From assembly GCA_961205875.1 (NCBI GenBank), contig OY540813.1, positions 28,553,001 to 28,617,000 of the forward strand: a DNA stretch of 64,000 nt, read 5' to 3'. The DNA comes from Sialis fuliginosa. Its lineage: Eukaryota; Arthropoda; Insecta; Megaloptera; Sialidae. A model generated the notes under the pieces. It was not told the DNA's origin. It did no database searches and saw nothing but the letters and a program-made list of their open reading frames with translations. The position numbers and the translations under genes are program-made. Positions within the stretch are counted from its first letter, which is position 1, and the number at the start of each line of letters is the position of its first letter. Positions 46,401 to 57,021 of the stretch are shown here, in pieces.

Positions 46401-49400
46401 AGAAACGTGATTCGTGGGACATAAAAGAGACGAAATATTTTTGAGATTTCTTGTTGGTACACCATCGAACTTATAGCGTATTTCAAATCGGAATTATAAT
46501 TCCAGCTGACATCACTTATTCTCGTATGTGTAAACAGCACCACTTGAAACGGTTTAACTACATCGGTTATAATAAAACCGGAATAACGGCACTGTGTAAA
46601 CGTACTCATTGTTGACAGTAAATAAACAATTTTTGTATGTCTGCTTAGTGCTTTATATCTATTAAGTAATAATTAATCACAATTATTATTCAACAGGTAT
46701 TTCTGACTTTGTTCTCGACTACTGGTACAAGTATTACTATGGAACGAAATCTCCTCTCCGTGTTTGGCTGGGACCAGTTCTTTCCATCATACCGACAACT
46801 CCTGAAGATATGCAGATTGTGATGAACGCACACCAAAGTTTCGATAAGCCATTCACATATAATTCTATAAAACCCATCGTCAGGCAGTCACTTCTGACTA
46901 TACCGTGTAAGTAATTATTAATAATAATTATATTGTTATTTTGGGTTGATCTTGAGACCGAGACGAGACTGGCTTATTTTTTCACGATATGAGACAGAGG
47001 CGAGACGAAAATAACCAAGGGTCTTATTACAGTTCTCAAGCGAATTTACTCACTTCTCGTATTTTCATCTCACGTGAATTTAGTCACCCTATTACGGATC
47101 TCTCGAGTGACAATGTGAAGTAACTAGGCACTTCCGGTATAGGAATCTTACATTTTCACGTAAGTTGACGTCATTTTCATTTTATTTTGTTATTGTGAAA
47201 AGAATATTGTTAATGAAAATGAACGTGACGGAAGGACAAAAAAAATACTACTGAAGTAGAAAAGAAATGAAATGCACGAGGAAGAATGCGGTATAATGGT
47301 GGAAATAAAAAAAATTATTCATTGTACAAATTCACGTGTATCAATAACTTTTATTCTTTAACCAACAAAAATGGTCTGATCTTTATTTTTTTATGTATGT
47401 TTTGATGGCATATGACGTTCACGAGCATGCGCACAACGGTTCTCGACACAGAACTTCGTGTCGAGTAAAATCACGCGGATAATCTCGTCTTTTCGCCTAA
47501 TGAGATTCACCGTAATAGAGTGAGCTACTCACTTTCGTCATTTTCACTCGATTCGAGAACTGTAATAAGCCCCCTGACTCTCGTTTCGTGTGCAGCCATA
47601 TTCCGGATTTAACTAAACTAAACTAAATAATTACAGATGCAGAATGGAAACCACAACGAAAAGTGTTTTCTCCTTACTATTCAAAGAAAATGTGTGAAAG
47701 TTACATCAAAGTGTTTAATAACAAATGCGAGACTTTAATGGGGTACCTGAAAGATAAATCTACTTGGCCCGAACCAGAAATACAAACACTCATGTTTTCA
47801 TATGCAATGGACTGCATTGTTGGTAAGTTAGTTTACTAAATTGTACCTATACACTACACTTTTATAAATAATTTATTAAGAGCCTAATAGTTCCTGTTTG
47901 TCGAAATAAATTAAAATACCGGTTATTATGAAAGGCAGGTACGATTTCTGCAACAATCGGCAGTAGGATGGCTGAATTTACATTTTATGTTGTGTAATAT
48001 TTCATGGTTACTATACTTAGCGCCTAAAAGATGCGTTATGATTGCAATAATGAACGATAAGTAGGATGGCTGAAAATTACGCAGTATTGAAGTATCAATC
48101 CATACTAGCCTGGTAGTACTAAAACTGAACAAATCTTCGGTTGTGTCTTGTAGTTATAGGCGAATTAAATAGCTATTTCAACGTGTCACCCGTTCGATGC
48201 TCGTCGCTATGTTGATAGATTTCTTTAAAATAATATATTTTATTAATAAAAATATTTACAATAGTTTTTTAACGTATATACAATAGGTTCGATTTATCTT
48301 CAGGTGCTATATAAATGGAAGATTTAAAATTTGATTTGGCTTAATTATTGATTACTTACTTGGTAAATAATAAGTAACTGGCGATTCATTTATCGATACT
48401 GGCACTCGTATCGTTGAAATATTTGTTCAGTTTTGATACTACTTCAGAGCTGTTCCGAGTTCAAACAAAAAGTACTCGAGTACCGAGTACAAGTACACTG
48501 CCTAAAATGTACTCAAGTACCAAGTACAAGTACACAATAAGAAGTACTCGAGTACAGAGTACCGAGTACATTTTGAATAATGAATGATAATGAGAGGGTG
48601 GAGTGGCTAAGGGACCTAACTAAGGGTTGTGTTTATAATATAACACGAAATTTTTTATAATCTTATTTTATTTGCTTTAAGAATGACGAATTTTTCAAAA
48701 TTCTTGTCTCATTGAAGGAAAATTTTGATGATATTCAAATAAATGCTAAAAACAACACATAACTATTTCGCGTTTGGATTTTTTGAAAACTACGGCGTAA
48801 AATAACAACTTTCAGCTCGAAAGTATTTATTTTATCTTTTTGAACGTTTACCATTTTTATATAACAAAAAAGTGGTTTTGATATATCAAAAATCATTACC
48901 GTGTATATAAACTATTTATTTTAGAAGATATATTTTGCGGTAAAAAAATTAAGAAATTCAATTCGTTACTATAAATCCTTCCACAATTAAATATATTTCT
49001 GGAATACATGTGCGTAAACTACGCGTGATTATAACAGATAATTTTTCGTATTATTTTCAATTTTACTTGACTTTCGATGTTATTATGAAAATTTTATATA
49101 AAATATTTATGAAATATCATATATTTATGCGTATAATAAGACCAAAAACATCAAGATTAGTATAATGGTAAAGGATAGAGGGTTAATATTCTTAACCCCC
49201 ACAGTAGTGTGTACTATACCTTTTCAACTTCAAATTGAGACTAATCAATTTCAAATTGGGAATAATCAATTTCAAATTGAGACTAAACAATTTCATATTG
49301 GGAATAATCAATTTCAAATTGAGACTTAACATTTTCAAATTGGGAACAATCAACTTCACTTTGAAATTGATTATTCCCAATTTGAAATTGTTTAGTCCCA

Positions 49401-52400
49401 ATTTGAAATTGATTAGTCTCAATTTGAAGTTGAAAAGGTATAGAACAAAATATATTTCTATAACAGAATTAATGTAAATGTTCAAATTATAATGAAATTC
49501 CATTAAATATTGTAAAAATAATACTTCAACACCATAGGTATTTGATGTTTTCAGAGACGGCTTAAGGAGGAATCCCGGTCCAGGTGCTTCTGTAAAAAAT
49601 TGTCCTATTTACTGCAAATATATGCAATTTATATACATATACTTATTGTAAGTATACTTAATTTCCAGTCGAACCACTTATTTTGGTCAAATTTCACAGG
49701 GACGTACCTAGGCAGCTACAATAGATGGATACAAACACACGGCGTAAAAATAGAGGAGCGTAAAATGGATATTAAAAACTATTCATTACATCATTAATAG
49801 TAATTTAGGCACCGTAATTATTTCATATTCTTACATATTTTGTTCAATTATCTTAATTTTGTATCATATAAATTTTTCATTTCTAAGGATTTAAAGTTAT
49901 AATTATGAGACGATTCTTCGAAGCTTGTGCGAACTGCCATAATGCCAGTAAAATGAAGTAATCCTAAAGTAAGTATATAGTGTTCAGTTTCCAAATACAA
50001 CTTAAAATAATTACATTCTACAAGATTTACGTGGTTATCATTCAAATAATAACAGAATATGAATTATTCAGTTCGTTGGAATAATAATAAAATGGAATAA
50101 GAGTGATATCAAATTATTTTCTTTTTCTCATTCCAAATGAGACTAATGCAATTTTTGAATTCGCCGTAGTTGAATAGACATGATTAAACTAAAATCGATT
50201 TTTTTCTGTATTTACTATTTATTAAACAAGAACTATTTTACGGAAATATTGCAATTTTCGAACTGTATTTTTAAAACATCAATGAAGGCTTGACCGCCTT
50301 ATGACATTATTATGTAATGATGGGGTTATTATATTCAGATAATTAATATAAAATCCTTAGTTATTAAAAATGTATGATACAAAATTAAGGGAATTGAACA
50401 AAATTTGTAAAATATGAAATAATTACAGTGCCTACATTACTATTAATGAAGTAATGAATCGTTTTTAATTTTCATTTTGCGCTTCTCTATTTTTGCGCCG
50501 TGTGTTTGTATCCATCTATTGTAGCTGCTTAGGTATTTCCCTATGAAAATTCACCAAACTATGTTTTTAGACTGGAAATTAAGGACTTAGTATGTATAAA
50601 TTGCATATAATTACAGTAAATGGGTCAATTTTTCACAGAAACACCGGAGCCGAGATTTACACTTAAACCGTCTCTGAAAACATCAAATACCTATTTAATG
50701 GTGTAGAAGTTATATTTAATGGAATATCATAATTATTTGAATATTTTACATCAATTCTGTAGTAGGAGATATCTTGCTCTGATAGACACAAATGTGGGGG
50801 TTAAGAATATTAACCCTCTATCTTTACAATTATACTAATCTTGATGTTTTTGATCTTATTATACGCATAAATATATGATATTTCATAAATATTATATATA
50901 AAATTTTCATAATAGCATCGAAAGTCAAGTAAAATTGAAAATAATACGAAAAATTATTTTCTCCGTTTTCTATGATTTAAAAAAACTGGCACTCCTTGTG
51001 TTACTTTTAAACGGATATTAACGAACTTGGACTTATTTTAAAGAACATTTTATGCTCTATAAAAAAGTCCTTTGCACTGTATTCGTAAAATGAACGGTTT
51101 CAGAGAAAAACGCAAAAAACTATGAAAAAATGTAACCCGTCCGCCATTTTTTCAAGATGGCGGCGGTAGCACAACTCGGATCAGCTCGAACTTTTTGTGG
51201 GATGATCAGGGACACTAGTAGAACGTTTCCACCAAAAATCATTTTGGTCCAAATTAGTTCCCTATATCAGTTAATTTCATGCTAATCTTACTGGACTAAT
51301 AATATTTTTTGTACAATACTTATTAAATCATTAAAAACCATCATACCAAAAAAATTTGGGGTTTCGTATCAGTGACGTAGTTACCAACGTTTTTGTTACA
51401 TATATTTTTTTACTGTTATGTATGATGTAACATATGTATAAACATATGTTTACAAACAATTAATGACGGGTTATTTTAAGAAAATTTTTCAACTGCAAAT
51501 ACCTTCATTTTTTTGCTCTACACTTTGTATATTTCTCTCTTAAAAATAATAGAGACTATTTTTGCTCTAGCACTTACACTTTTTTATATTTTTCATTCTA
51601 CTTGCAATTTTTTAACTACACAAATTAGCTTTTTCAACTGCAGTTTTCATTTTTGGAACTGTATAAAAAACAATAAGAATTTGTTATGCAATGTAAATAA
51701 ATCAATTTTGTTGTTGTTTTGACATTACTCGAAAGCGTCTAAGTCTAAAAAATATCCACAAAATTTTCACTGGGTATGGTAAATGATATAAAGTAAATAG
51801 AATAAATGCAATACTAGTGTGAAAGTAATTGCGCTCTATCTAGTATTATTTTCTATGTAATCGAATCAATTTGTCATCATCTGAAAGATTTAAACACATA
51901 CTTAACTCACTATCTGTTAACCATTTCATATCTCAGAAAGTTCCAATCTGATCGCAATGAAATAAAAATCAAAGTTAATTTAAAATTGTTAATTGATATT
52001 TGAACAAAAAATATACACCTTAAACTTCACATTGCTCTTCTAAGAAAGCACATTTTTTTAGCATTGAACACATTTATTATTATTTTTTTCAGAAACAATG
52101 ACAAGATCAAATGCTTTGAATTATGATGATTTTAGTTATTTTAAAAATGAAGTTGACAGGTATGTTATTAATGATAGTTAAATAAATACTGGTAGTCTGG
52201 TACACGCCAAAATGCCTTAATTTTATCTTGTTTTTAATACCAAAACAATGATGGTAAGGGGAATTTGATTCACAAACATAAGATATGAGTTATTAAAGCT
52301 TGTAAATAAAAATCAATACACTTTCACGTGAGCCTCAGCAGTGACACGAAAGATGTCGATTTCTACAATCCGAACACGGAGGTCTCGAAAGTCACACATT

Positions 52401-55400
52401 TGAATGGTGTAAACTTTGTAGCTGCACAAAAAAAATCAACGCTGTTACAGAACAGTGGTGTCGAAGCTGCGGCCTAAAGCTAGTAGTTGATTTTATTAAA
52501 ATCATAAAATAGAATTTTTTAAATGCATTTTTAAAACTGCAAATTATAGAATTATAAAATATGAATAGTTTCTCCTAAATGATAAAAATATAAATTGATT
52601 TTATTTTTCTAATTGTAATTTTTTGTTGTAGCCTTTTGTAATAAAAAAGGCCATCATTCTCAAAAAACCTTATATACCTTGCTCTTAAAGAATCTTATTT
52701 TCGAATATACCATACCTACATAAAATATTTATTCTTTTTGCGACCCATAAACTCTTTTACATTACATTTGGTGGTCCGTCCTCATATATGAGTTTGACAT
52801 CACTGGTATAGGAGAACAAAGAAGCCTTGAGAATTCACCGCATCTTATGTACGGTATTATAAAGGAGCTCGCAAATTTGCTAGCTTGCAAGCACTCTCAA
52901 ATGAGATATCAAACTTATATGACAGTTCTTTTGGAGTTTATTGAAGACTTTGACAAGTTTCGCGCACGCGTTGTAGGTAAACACCAACGGTATTAAAACA
53001 GTGGTGATATTATGAAAATTATTTTGTACAGTCAAAGATGCCAACTGTGTTACACTGCTCTACATTCCATAACTAATCCATAGATACTAGTACAGAATTA
53101 ATACCCCCATTTGAGAGTGCTTGCAAGCTAGCAAATTTTGCAAGCTCCAATATAATACCGGACATTAGAAATGTTTATCCAGAACTCTCCAACAAGGCAG
53201 TGCTTTACTTCATTGGTCGCTGCTTGTGCGATAACTCATAGGACTGTTGGTGACTAAACCTTTACCATTATTGCGTCGGTATAGAGAACAAGATAAAATT
53301 AGAGCATTCCTATACTTAGAATATGTAGTAATAATGGTGATTTTTATTTTAGATTAGGTGAAATGTGTTTTATACGTTTACCAAAGTTCTGGCTTCTAAA
53401 CGAATTCGTTTACAGTTTCACTGATATGAGTAAAGAAATCAAGAAATCTATGAAAATAATGGAAGATAAAATACACCAAAAGGTAAACTATCATGTTTCT
53501 ATAACAAAATAATAATTTATGTCTTATTATATTTATGTTTTTATTTTAATATTGTAAAAAAATACTTTCTTATTGTTAGTTAAAATATTTTAAGTACTTG
53601 TTAATTATAGTTCCGCATTACCGTCTATTGATTTTCAGATTATCGATCAAAGACAAACAAAAGGTACTGTAAAGAAACGAGTGAAGAAAGATGGCGATGA
53701 TGAAGACGATGGAAGAGAATATGAATGCTTGTTGGATTATACTTTGGCTGGAGAACACGAAATATCAGTCGAGAAAGTTAAGGATAATCTTACATTTTTC
53801 TTTGCGGTATGTACGAGTACCAAAACTATTTATAAATTCAATATTTTATATTTTACAATTTTCCATCGTATTCAATAAGATGGAAATTGGTTAATTTTAT
53901 AACCCCCATTTAATGTATTGACATAATATCTCTTAAGTTAAGTGATATTTAATTTCTTGGAATGAAATTAAATATACACTATACAAATATAGTATATAAA
54001 TTTACTTACTCCTAGGGTCCTAATTAGGTAAATCTGCCACTGTTTACTGTTACATATTTTCGAAACTATTGATTAATAAAACAAGCTTTCATTCGAGTTA
54101 ACGACCTTTTTAAAATAGGAATTATTACTGACGTCAAACCGAATTAATGATACTCTGTTTTTTGTAATGTTTAAATGGATGTAAAGATATTAACAACGAT
54201 TAACTAACAATATGAGTAGGTATAATAAAAAAATATACAGGTTTCTATAAAATAAACTAAATGAGAATACTCGTTTTGAACAGTTGTTCGAGGAAAATAT
54301 TTTAAGCAAAAAAGTTTATATGAACATGTGTCCGGAAAATCTTCGTAAGGAAGTTAGAAGCCTCCAAAATGTTACCAAAAATTAGTTTTTATTTAATATC
54401 TAGAGAACCCTTTGTGATACAGTAATGAAATTTAATAAACGGTTTAGTGTTAATACTTGTTATCAATTTCCAGTTTCAACGAATGATTATTTAGATCAAG
54501 GATGTATGAGGCCAGCAGGTTTTTTGATTTTTATCCAATAATTTTTTATTTTTTTATAAATACATAAAAAAATACTTTACGAGAAATACGATAACAGTGA
54601 AGAATTATACTTATCATTGGTTGATACTGGAAATCGATAACACGTATTAATATTAAACCGATAATCGAATATTACAATGGGTTCTCCAGATATTAAAAAA
54701 AACTAATTTTTGTTAAAATTTTTGGAGGCTTCTAGCTCCCTCGCGAAGATTTTCCAGACAAATGTTCACATAAACTTTTTTGCTTAAAATATTTTTCTCG
54801 ATCAACTGTTTATTTTACCTAATATGACTCAGCCTGAATATGTGATATTATTATGGTTTATTACTTAATATTAATTTAACGAATTATACAGGAATGAAAA
54901 CAAAGGAACAGAGATTCTACATCTTTAAAACATACATACAAACAATATTTTGGTAACGAGTATTCTCAATTTTTTTTAATTTGACGTCATACTTTTAAAT
55001 TATAACACCATTGACCTGTTTATTATATATGTTCATATTATAAAATTTTCTGCTTAAAATATTTTTCTCAATCAACACCTGTATATACTATATAATATAT
55101 ATACTATTTCAGAGCTCTGAAACATCCGGAACAAGTATATACAACATCCTCATGATGTTGGCCATTCATCCAGAAGTACAAGCAAAAGTAGTAGACGAGC
55201 TTGAAAGTATTTTTGGTGACTCTTGCAGGCCAGTCGAACCCGCTGATGTCCAGAAAATGATGTATCTTGAGATGGTAATCAAAGAAACACTAAGATTGTG
55301 TGTCCAAGTATTCAATACAGGGCGAGTTTGTGAAAAAGATCTGAAGTTAACGACATGCACGGTTCCTGCAGGAGCTATGTTTTCTATCAGTCCTTTTATC

Positions 55401-57021
55401 ATACATTTCAATGAATATATTTGGCCGAAACCGAAGAAATTCGATCCTGATAGATTTTTACCAGAAAATAGCATTAATAGACATAAGTACAGTTATTTAC
55501 CATTCAGTGCTGGACCAAGAAATTGTATTGGTTTGTATTTTATATTATTGTTTTTAAATATAGGTATATTTTTTTAATAAAAAAATAAATAAAAATAAAA
55601 CAAAATATTGATTGAAATTGTTGAAAAACTAAATATTTCAAAAATACACAAAAATTATATTCAGGACGTATTAACCGAAATATATCGAATTACCTAATAT
55701 TTTCTAATACAATTGTATAAAAATTTATTCGCTAATTAACTCTTTGGTAAATTTAGCACTTGGCAGATGTTGTTTTTTTTTAATTTTCATAATACATACA
55801 GTGCTTTAAAAATGTAAACCAAAATGTAACCAAATTTGTATGTAGATTAAAGTCTCCTACAGACCGAAGCGAAATATTCGCAGCGGCTGCGAATAATTCG
55901 TGCTGCAGAAATGAAGTACCTACTCATTTATGTACAATGTACATTGTACATATGTACATACATGTTCAGACCAGCACAGTGGGTTTAAATAACAAAATTT
56001 TGCGCGAAATTTCGCTTCAAGCCAATTTTCAACAAATTTGAATACAGTCGATCTCATTTAAGAGCTAAGTAGTTGTAGTTTATGAAAATTACCCCAAGAA
56101 TAGTACTTTTACCCTCTTAATTACTATTTCACTCCCATAAATCTGATTAAACGATAATTTTATAAACTAATGAATCGAGTAATAAATATAGCACAAACAT
56201 ATTTTTTTTATTTGCTAGTACTGTTATAATATGTATGTGTAAATCTATTTGAACATTTCTACAGAATGAGTCGATAGTGTGTATTTCTTCAATATCTTCT
56301 CTCTTTTAAGAGATAGAGAAAAAATTCAAATTTTATATAATACTCTAAATATAAATTCAGTAGTAAAATTTTATATCTAACTTTTTTTAAATTAATTTAA
56401 TGCGTAATTCATGAAATAAAAAATATATTTATTAATGATATTAGATATAGAACATTTTATGTAAAAAATTATCATTTAAACGTGTAATCAGATTTAAGGG
56501 GGTGAAAAGGTAATTAGGAGGGTAAATTCATTATTCTTGGGGTAATATTCATAAACTACAACTATTTAGCTCTCAAATGAGATCGACTGCATTCAAATTG
56601 GTTGAAAATTGGCTTGAAGATAAATTTCGCGCAATATTTTGTCATTTTAACCCACTGTGCGCCGTAGCGTCTACTTCAGTCTGTGGGGGCCAAATTAGGC
56701 TTTTTATAAAATCTTTAAAAAATACAATATTTCTACATATATACATAAGCTTATCAAATAATAAAACCAATTATTCGCATAATCATTTTTAGAAATTTTT
56801 CTACCAACAAATATTTAATGTTGACGATTTTAATTGTTTCAGGATACAAATTCACATTAGTGATGTTAAAAACTATGCTCGCCAACTTCCTCAGAGTTTA
56901 CTCCGTTAATTCAGATGCCAAGTTATCCGACATCACCTACAAAATATCTATTTTTGCTAAATATAAATGTAACCATCCTATTGTATTAACTCGCCGAAAT
57001 TGTTTTAATAATAATGAATAA
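37279..57021 (+). CDS. CYP4-clan cytochrome P450, gene C (complete, 8 exons, 518 aa)
   Basis: ER-anchored heme-thiolate mono-oxygenase. Join 37279-37477, 46697-46906, 47637-47822, 52093-52159, 53353-53482, 53639-53806, 55113-55530, 56843-57021 = 1557 nt, in frame to TAA 57019-57021. Anchor about residues 14-34, then NWSRRKLYR and the hinge LPGPPAIPLLG; C-helix WKPQR (W140-R144); I-helix ASSETSG (E323, T324); ExxR at E378-R381; PDRF; heme loop FSAGPRNCIG with Cys 458. Compared with A and B it is more diverged, with a 3-residue longer, highly charged exon 6 (KKRVKKDGDDEDDG), one codon less in exon 4 and a different C-terminal tail. The intron 7 donor is GTTTGT. Introns are large (9219, 730, 4270, 1193, 156, 1306, 1312 bp) and full of repeats. 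It keeps more of the canonical oxygen-activation motif (Ala and Thr) than A and B. Substrate unknown. Confidence 0.93.
37517..37590. repeat. Fragment of the TGTCCGGTATTATAAA MITE
   Basis: cctgtatcataaaggagctaac and 'caaattgggtatcaaaccc' match the start of the MITE family; the rest is missing. Confidence 0.5.
37645..37995 (+). mobile_element. PIF/Harbinger MITE with transposase stub (intron 1 of gene C)
   Basis: 351 bp with a TTA target duplication (37642-37644 and 37996-37998), the 3-bp TWA hallmark. Ends ggcgggccgcacacagag and ctctgtgtgcc. At 37773 an ATG opens MSSDKEEVLTLYWWLRNKKK; just after it RRFWVH is readable in a shifted frame, the conserved N-terminal block of Harbinger transposases. 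The core enzyme is absent. Confidence 0.85.
38048..38167. mobile_element. Minimal Penelope-like insertion (120 bp)
   Basis: 13-bp target duplication aaattatttttat at 38035-38047 and 38168-38180. The interior is just the inverted end repeats of the 31508-32655 element (agctaacttttcgggctg... / ...cagcccgaaaagttagct) plus the 3' tail ggccacgaaagcc. No coding part. Confidence 0.85.
38442..38576. mobile_element. Short fold-back MITE
   Basis: 135 bp; arms ccgtgtttagacc...aaacagcaac and gttgctgttt...ggtctaaacacgg are inverted over ~38 bp. Confidence 0.75.
38577..38853. other. Intronic spacer, nothing recognised
   Basis: AT-rich; short inverted 'aaccgacttcaaaaactg' / 'gtcggtttta' words near 38740-38770 only. 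Confidence 0.35.
38854..39175 (-). mobile_element. MITE, TGTCCGGTATTATAAA family (diverged)
   Basis: Clear right end ttataataccggaca and interior 'ggtattaaaacagtggtta'. Left end eroded. Confidence 0.75.
39564..39882 (+). mobile_element. MITE, TGTCCGGTATTATAAA family (inverted copy)
   Basis: 319 bp; ends tgttcggtatcataaagcag and tttataatactggaca, subterminal gctagcaagcacttt both sides. Interior is in the opposite orientation to the 34659 and 52849 copies. Confidence 0.85.
39883..40803. other. Intronic spacer with a hAT-like end at 40203
   Basis: 'cagtggcgtaaccagtgggg' at 40201-40220 is a hAT-type end with no partner. A poly-G/poly-C tract follows. Otherwise AT-rich and unrecognised. Confidence 0.4.
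40804..41474 (-). repeat. 'cttcctcgc' family copy, inverted
   Basis: Begins aaaacatctgccaagtaaatg and ends cgatattgcgaggaag; internal (ggac)n run at 41320. Confidence 0.8.
41475..42079. other. Intronic spacer, nothing recognised
   Basis: AT-rich sequence without a gene or clear repeats. Confidence 0.4.
42080..42889 (+). repeat. Full 'cttcctcgc' family copy
   Basis: ~810 bp. Same order of parts as 33311-34145, including four 'tgtcattttgacgttt'-like units at 42596-42670. Confidence 0.85.
42896..43625 (+). repeat. 'cttcctcgc' family copy in tandem with the previous one
   Basis: Starts 6 bp after the preceding copy in the same orientation. Lacks the tandem 'tgtcattttgacg' block, so it is a slightly shorter subtype. 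Confidence 0.85.
43954..44148 (-). mobile_element. Minimal Penelope-like insertion with hammerhead-like motif
   Basis: 12-bp target duplication gaagttgttttt (43942-43953, 44149-44160). Interior is an inverted repeat (aatacaccttaatcacaat... / ...attgtggttaaggtgtatt). On the minus strand a hammerhead-type arrangement is present: core near 44027-44033, stem II gactac/gaagtc, GAAA at 44006-44009 and a gtgtc cleavage-type site. No coding part. Confidence 0.75.
44161..46138. other. Intronic spacer with degenerate repeats
   Basis: 44640-44710 and 44835-44900 share 'aaaggggtaaagttgtcagc'; 'gctgac' words recur between 44945 and 45270. 45567-45717 is an inverted fragment of the 14431 family. 45757-45838 carries a segment (gataacacgaccaaaccgac, ccgcggaagcctc) that is rearranged into a hairpin at 62098. 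No gene. Confidence 0.45.
46139..46608. mobile_element. TIR MITE (intron 1 of gene C)
   Basis: 470 bp; ends tgagtacgtttacacag and ctgtgtaaacgtactca. 'aaccgatgtaataaaaccgg' and 'catcggttataataaaaccgg' occur near each end. It lies just upstream of exon 2. Confidence 0.8.
46697..46906 (+). CDS. Gene C exon 2
   Basis: 210 nt after a 9.2-kb intron. GISDFVLDYWYKYYYGTK, LGPVLSIIPTTPEDMQ, QSFDKPFTYN. Acceptor tcaacag, donor gtaagt. Confidence 0.9.
47019..47573. mobile_element. TIR MITE (intron 2 of gene C)
   Basis: 555 bp; ends gggtcttattacagttctc and gagaactgtaataagccc, with a second inner pair around ctcactttcgtcattttcac. Non-coding. Confidence 0.8.
47637..47822 (+). CDS. Gene C exon 3 (C-helix)
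   Basis: 186 nt; YAEWKPQRKVFSPYYSKKM has the WxxxR motif. Acceptor attacag, donor gtaagt. Confidence 0.9.
48085..48450. mobile_element. TIR MITE (intron 3 of gene C)
   Basis: Inverted pair gtagtactaaaactgaac and gttcagttttgatactac, ~330 bp apart. Interior unrecognised. Confidence 0.55.
48467..48570. repeat. Clustered GAGTACTCGAGTAC palindromes
   Basis: About ten copies of agtactcgagtac, ccgagtac and caagtac in ~105 bp. This resembles the terminal zone of a known hAT-type insect element; the other end was not found. Confidence 0.6.
49036..50957. mobile_element. 1.9-kb fold-back element (intron 3 of gene C)
   Basis: Outer arms 49036-49202 and 50785-50957 are near-perfect inverted copies (ttttcgtattattttcaatt... 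/ ...aattgaaaataatacgaaaa). The symmetry continues inside: 49540-49900 (tcagagacgg, ccagtcgaaccact, ctacaatagatgg) against 50390-50690. A different 228-bp hairpin (49215-49442) is present only in the left arm. Non-coding. Confidence 0.85.
49215..49442. repeat. Palindromic array of ~22-bp CAATTTCAAATTG units
   Basis: Repeats of caatttcaaattgggaataat and caatttcaaattgagactaa, inverted about 49358, with matching outer ends tatacctttt / aaaaggtata. A related fragment is near 33138-33175. Confidence 0.8.
50958..52092. other. Intronic spacer with T-rich repeat copy (51483-51665)
   Basis: 51131-51156 holds an inverted ccgccat/atggcgg pair. 51483-51665 is a copy of the T-rich repeat seen at 34563 and 24928. 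The rest is AT-rich and unrecognised. Confidence 0.45.
52093..52159 (+). CDS. Gene C exon 4 (67-nt micro-exon)
   Basis: ETMTRSNALNYDDFSYFKN and EVD with split codons at both ends; acceptor ttttcag, donor gtatgt. It lies 4.3 kb from exon 3. Confidence 0.85.
52849..53164 (-). mobile_element. MITE, TGTCCGGTATTATAAA family (intron 4 of gene C)
   Basis: 316 bp; ends tgtacggtattataaaggag and ctccaatataataccggaca, with gctagcttgcaagcac on both sides and 'aacggtattaaaacagtgg' inside. Confidence 0.85.
53353..53482 (+). CDS. Gene C exon 5
   Basis: 130 nt; LGEMCFIRLPKFWLLNEF, then MSKEIKKSMKIMEDK. Same length and phase as in A and B. Confidence 0.9.
53639..53806 (+). CDS. Gene C exon 6
   Basis: 168 nt; IIDQRQTKGTVKKRVKK followed by an acidic stretch DGDDEDDGREYE and KVKDNLTFFFA. 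Nine nt longer than in A and B. Confidence 0.9.
54238..54838. mobile_element. Fold-back element (intron 6 of gene C)
   Basis: Left cagttgttcgaggaaaatat...aaaaagtttatatgaacatg and right catgttcac-like...atatttttctcgatcaactg are inverted. 'ctccctcgcgaagattttcc' links it to 29155-29240 and 57570-57640. Confidence 0.75.
55113..55530 (+). CDS. Gene C exon 7 (I-helix to heme Cys)
   Basis: 418 nt; SSETSGTSIYNILMMLA, KETLRLC, FDPDRFLPEN, FSAGPRNCIG. Donor GTTTGT. Confidence 0.93.
55609..55780 (+). repeat. 3' fragment of the 'cttcctcgc' family (intron 7 of gene C)
   Basis: attgaaattgttgaaaaac through cacttggcagatgttg. Diverged. Confidence 0.55.
55851..56689. mobile_element. Fold-back element (intron 7 of gene C)
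   Basis: Ends ctacagaccgaag and cttcagtctgtggg; arms about 55970-56155 and 56470-56660 are inverted (gcacagtgggtttaaat, gtcgatctcatttaagagct against agctctcaaatgagatcgac, acccactgtgc). Non-coding. Confidence 0.8.
56843..57021 (+). CDS. Gene C exon 8 (C-terminus)
   Basis: 179 nt; YKFTLVMLKTMLANFLRV to RRNCFNNNE. The tail is longer and unlike the RLIPR end of A and B. Confidence 0.88.

Noticed and set aside
49192-49503. Open frames with NFKLG repeats on both strands
   Set aside because: Translation of the 22-bp CAATTTCAAATTG array.
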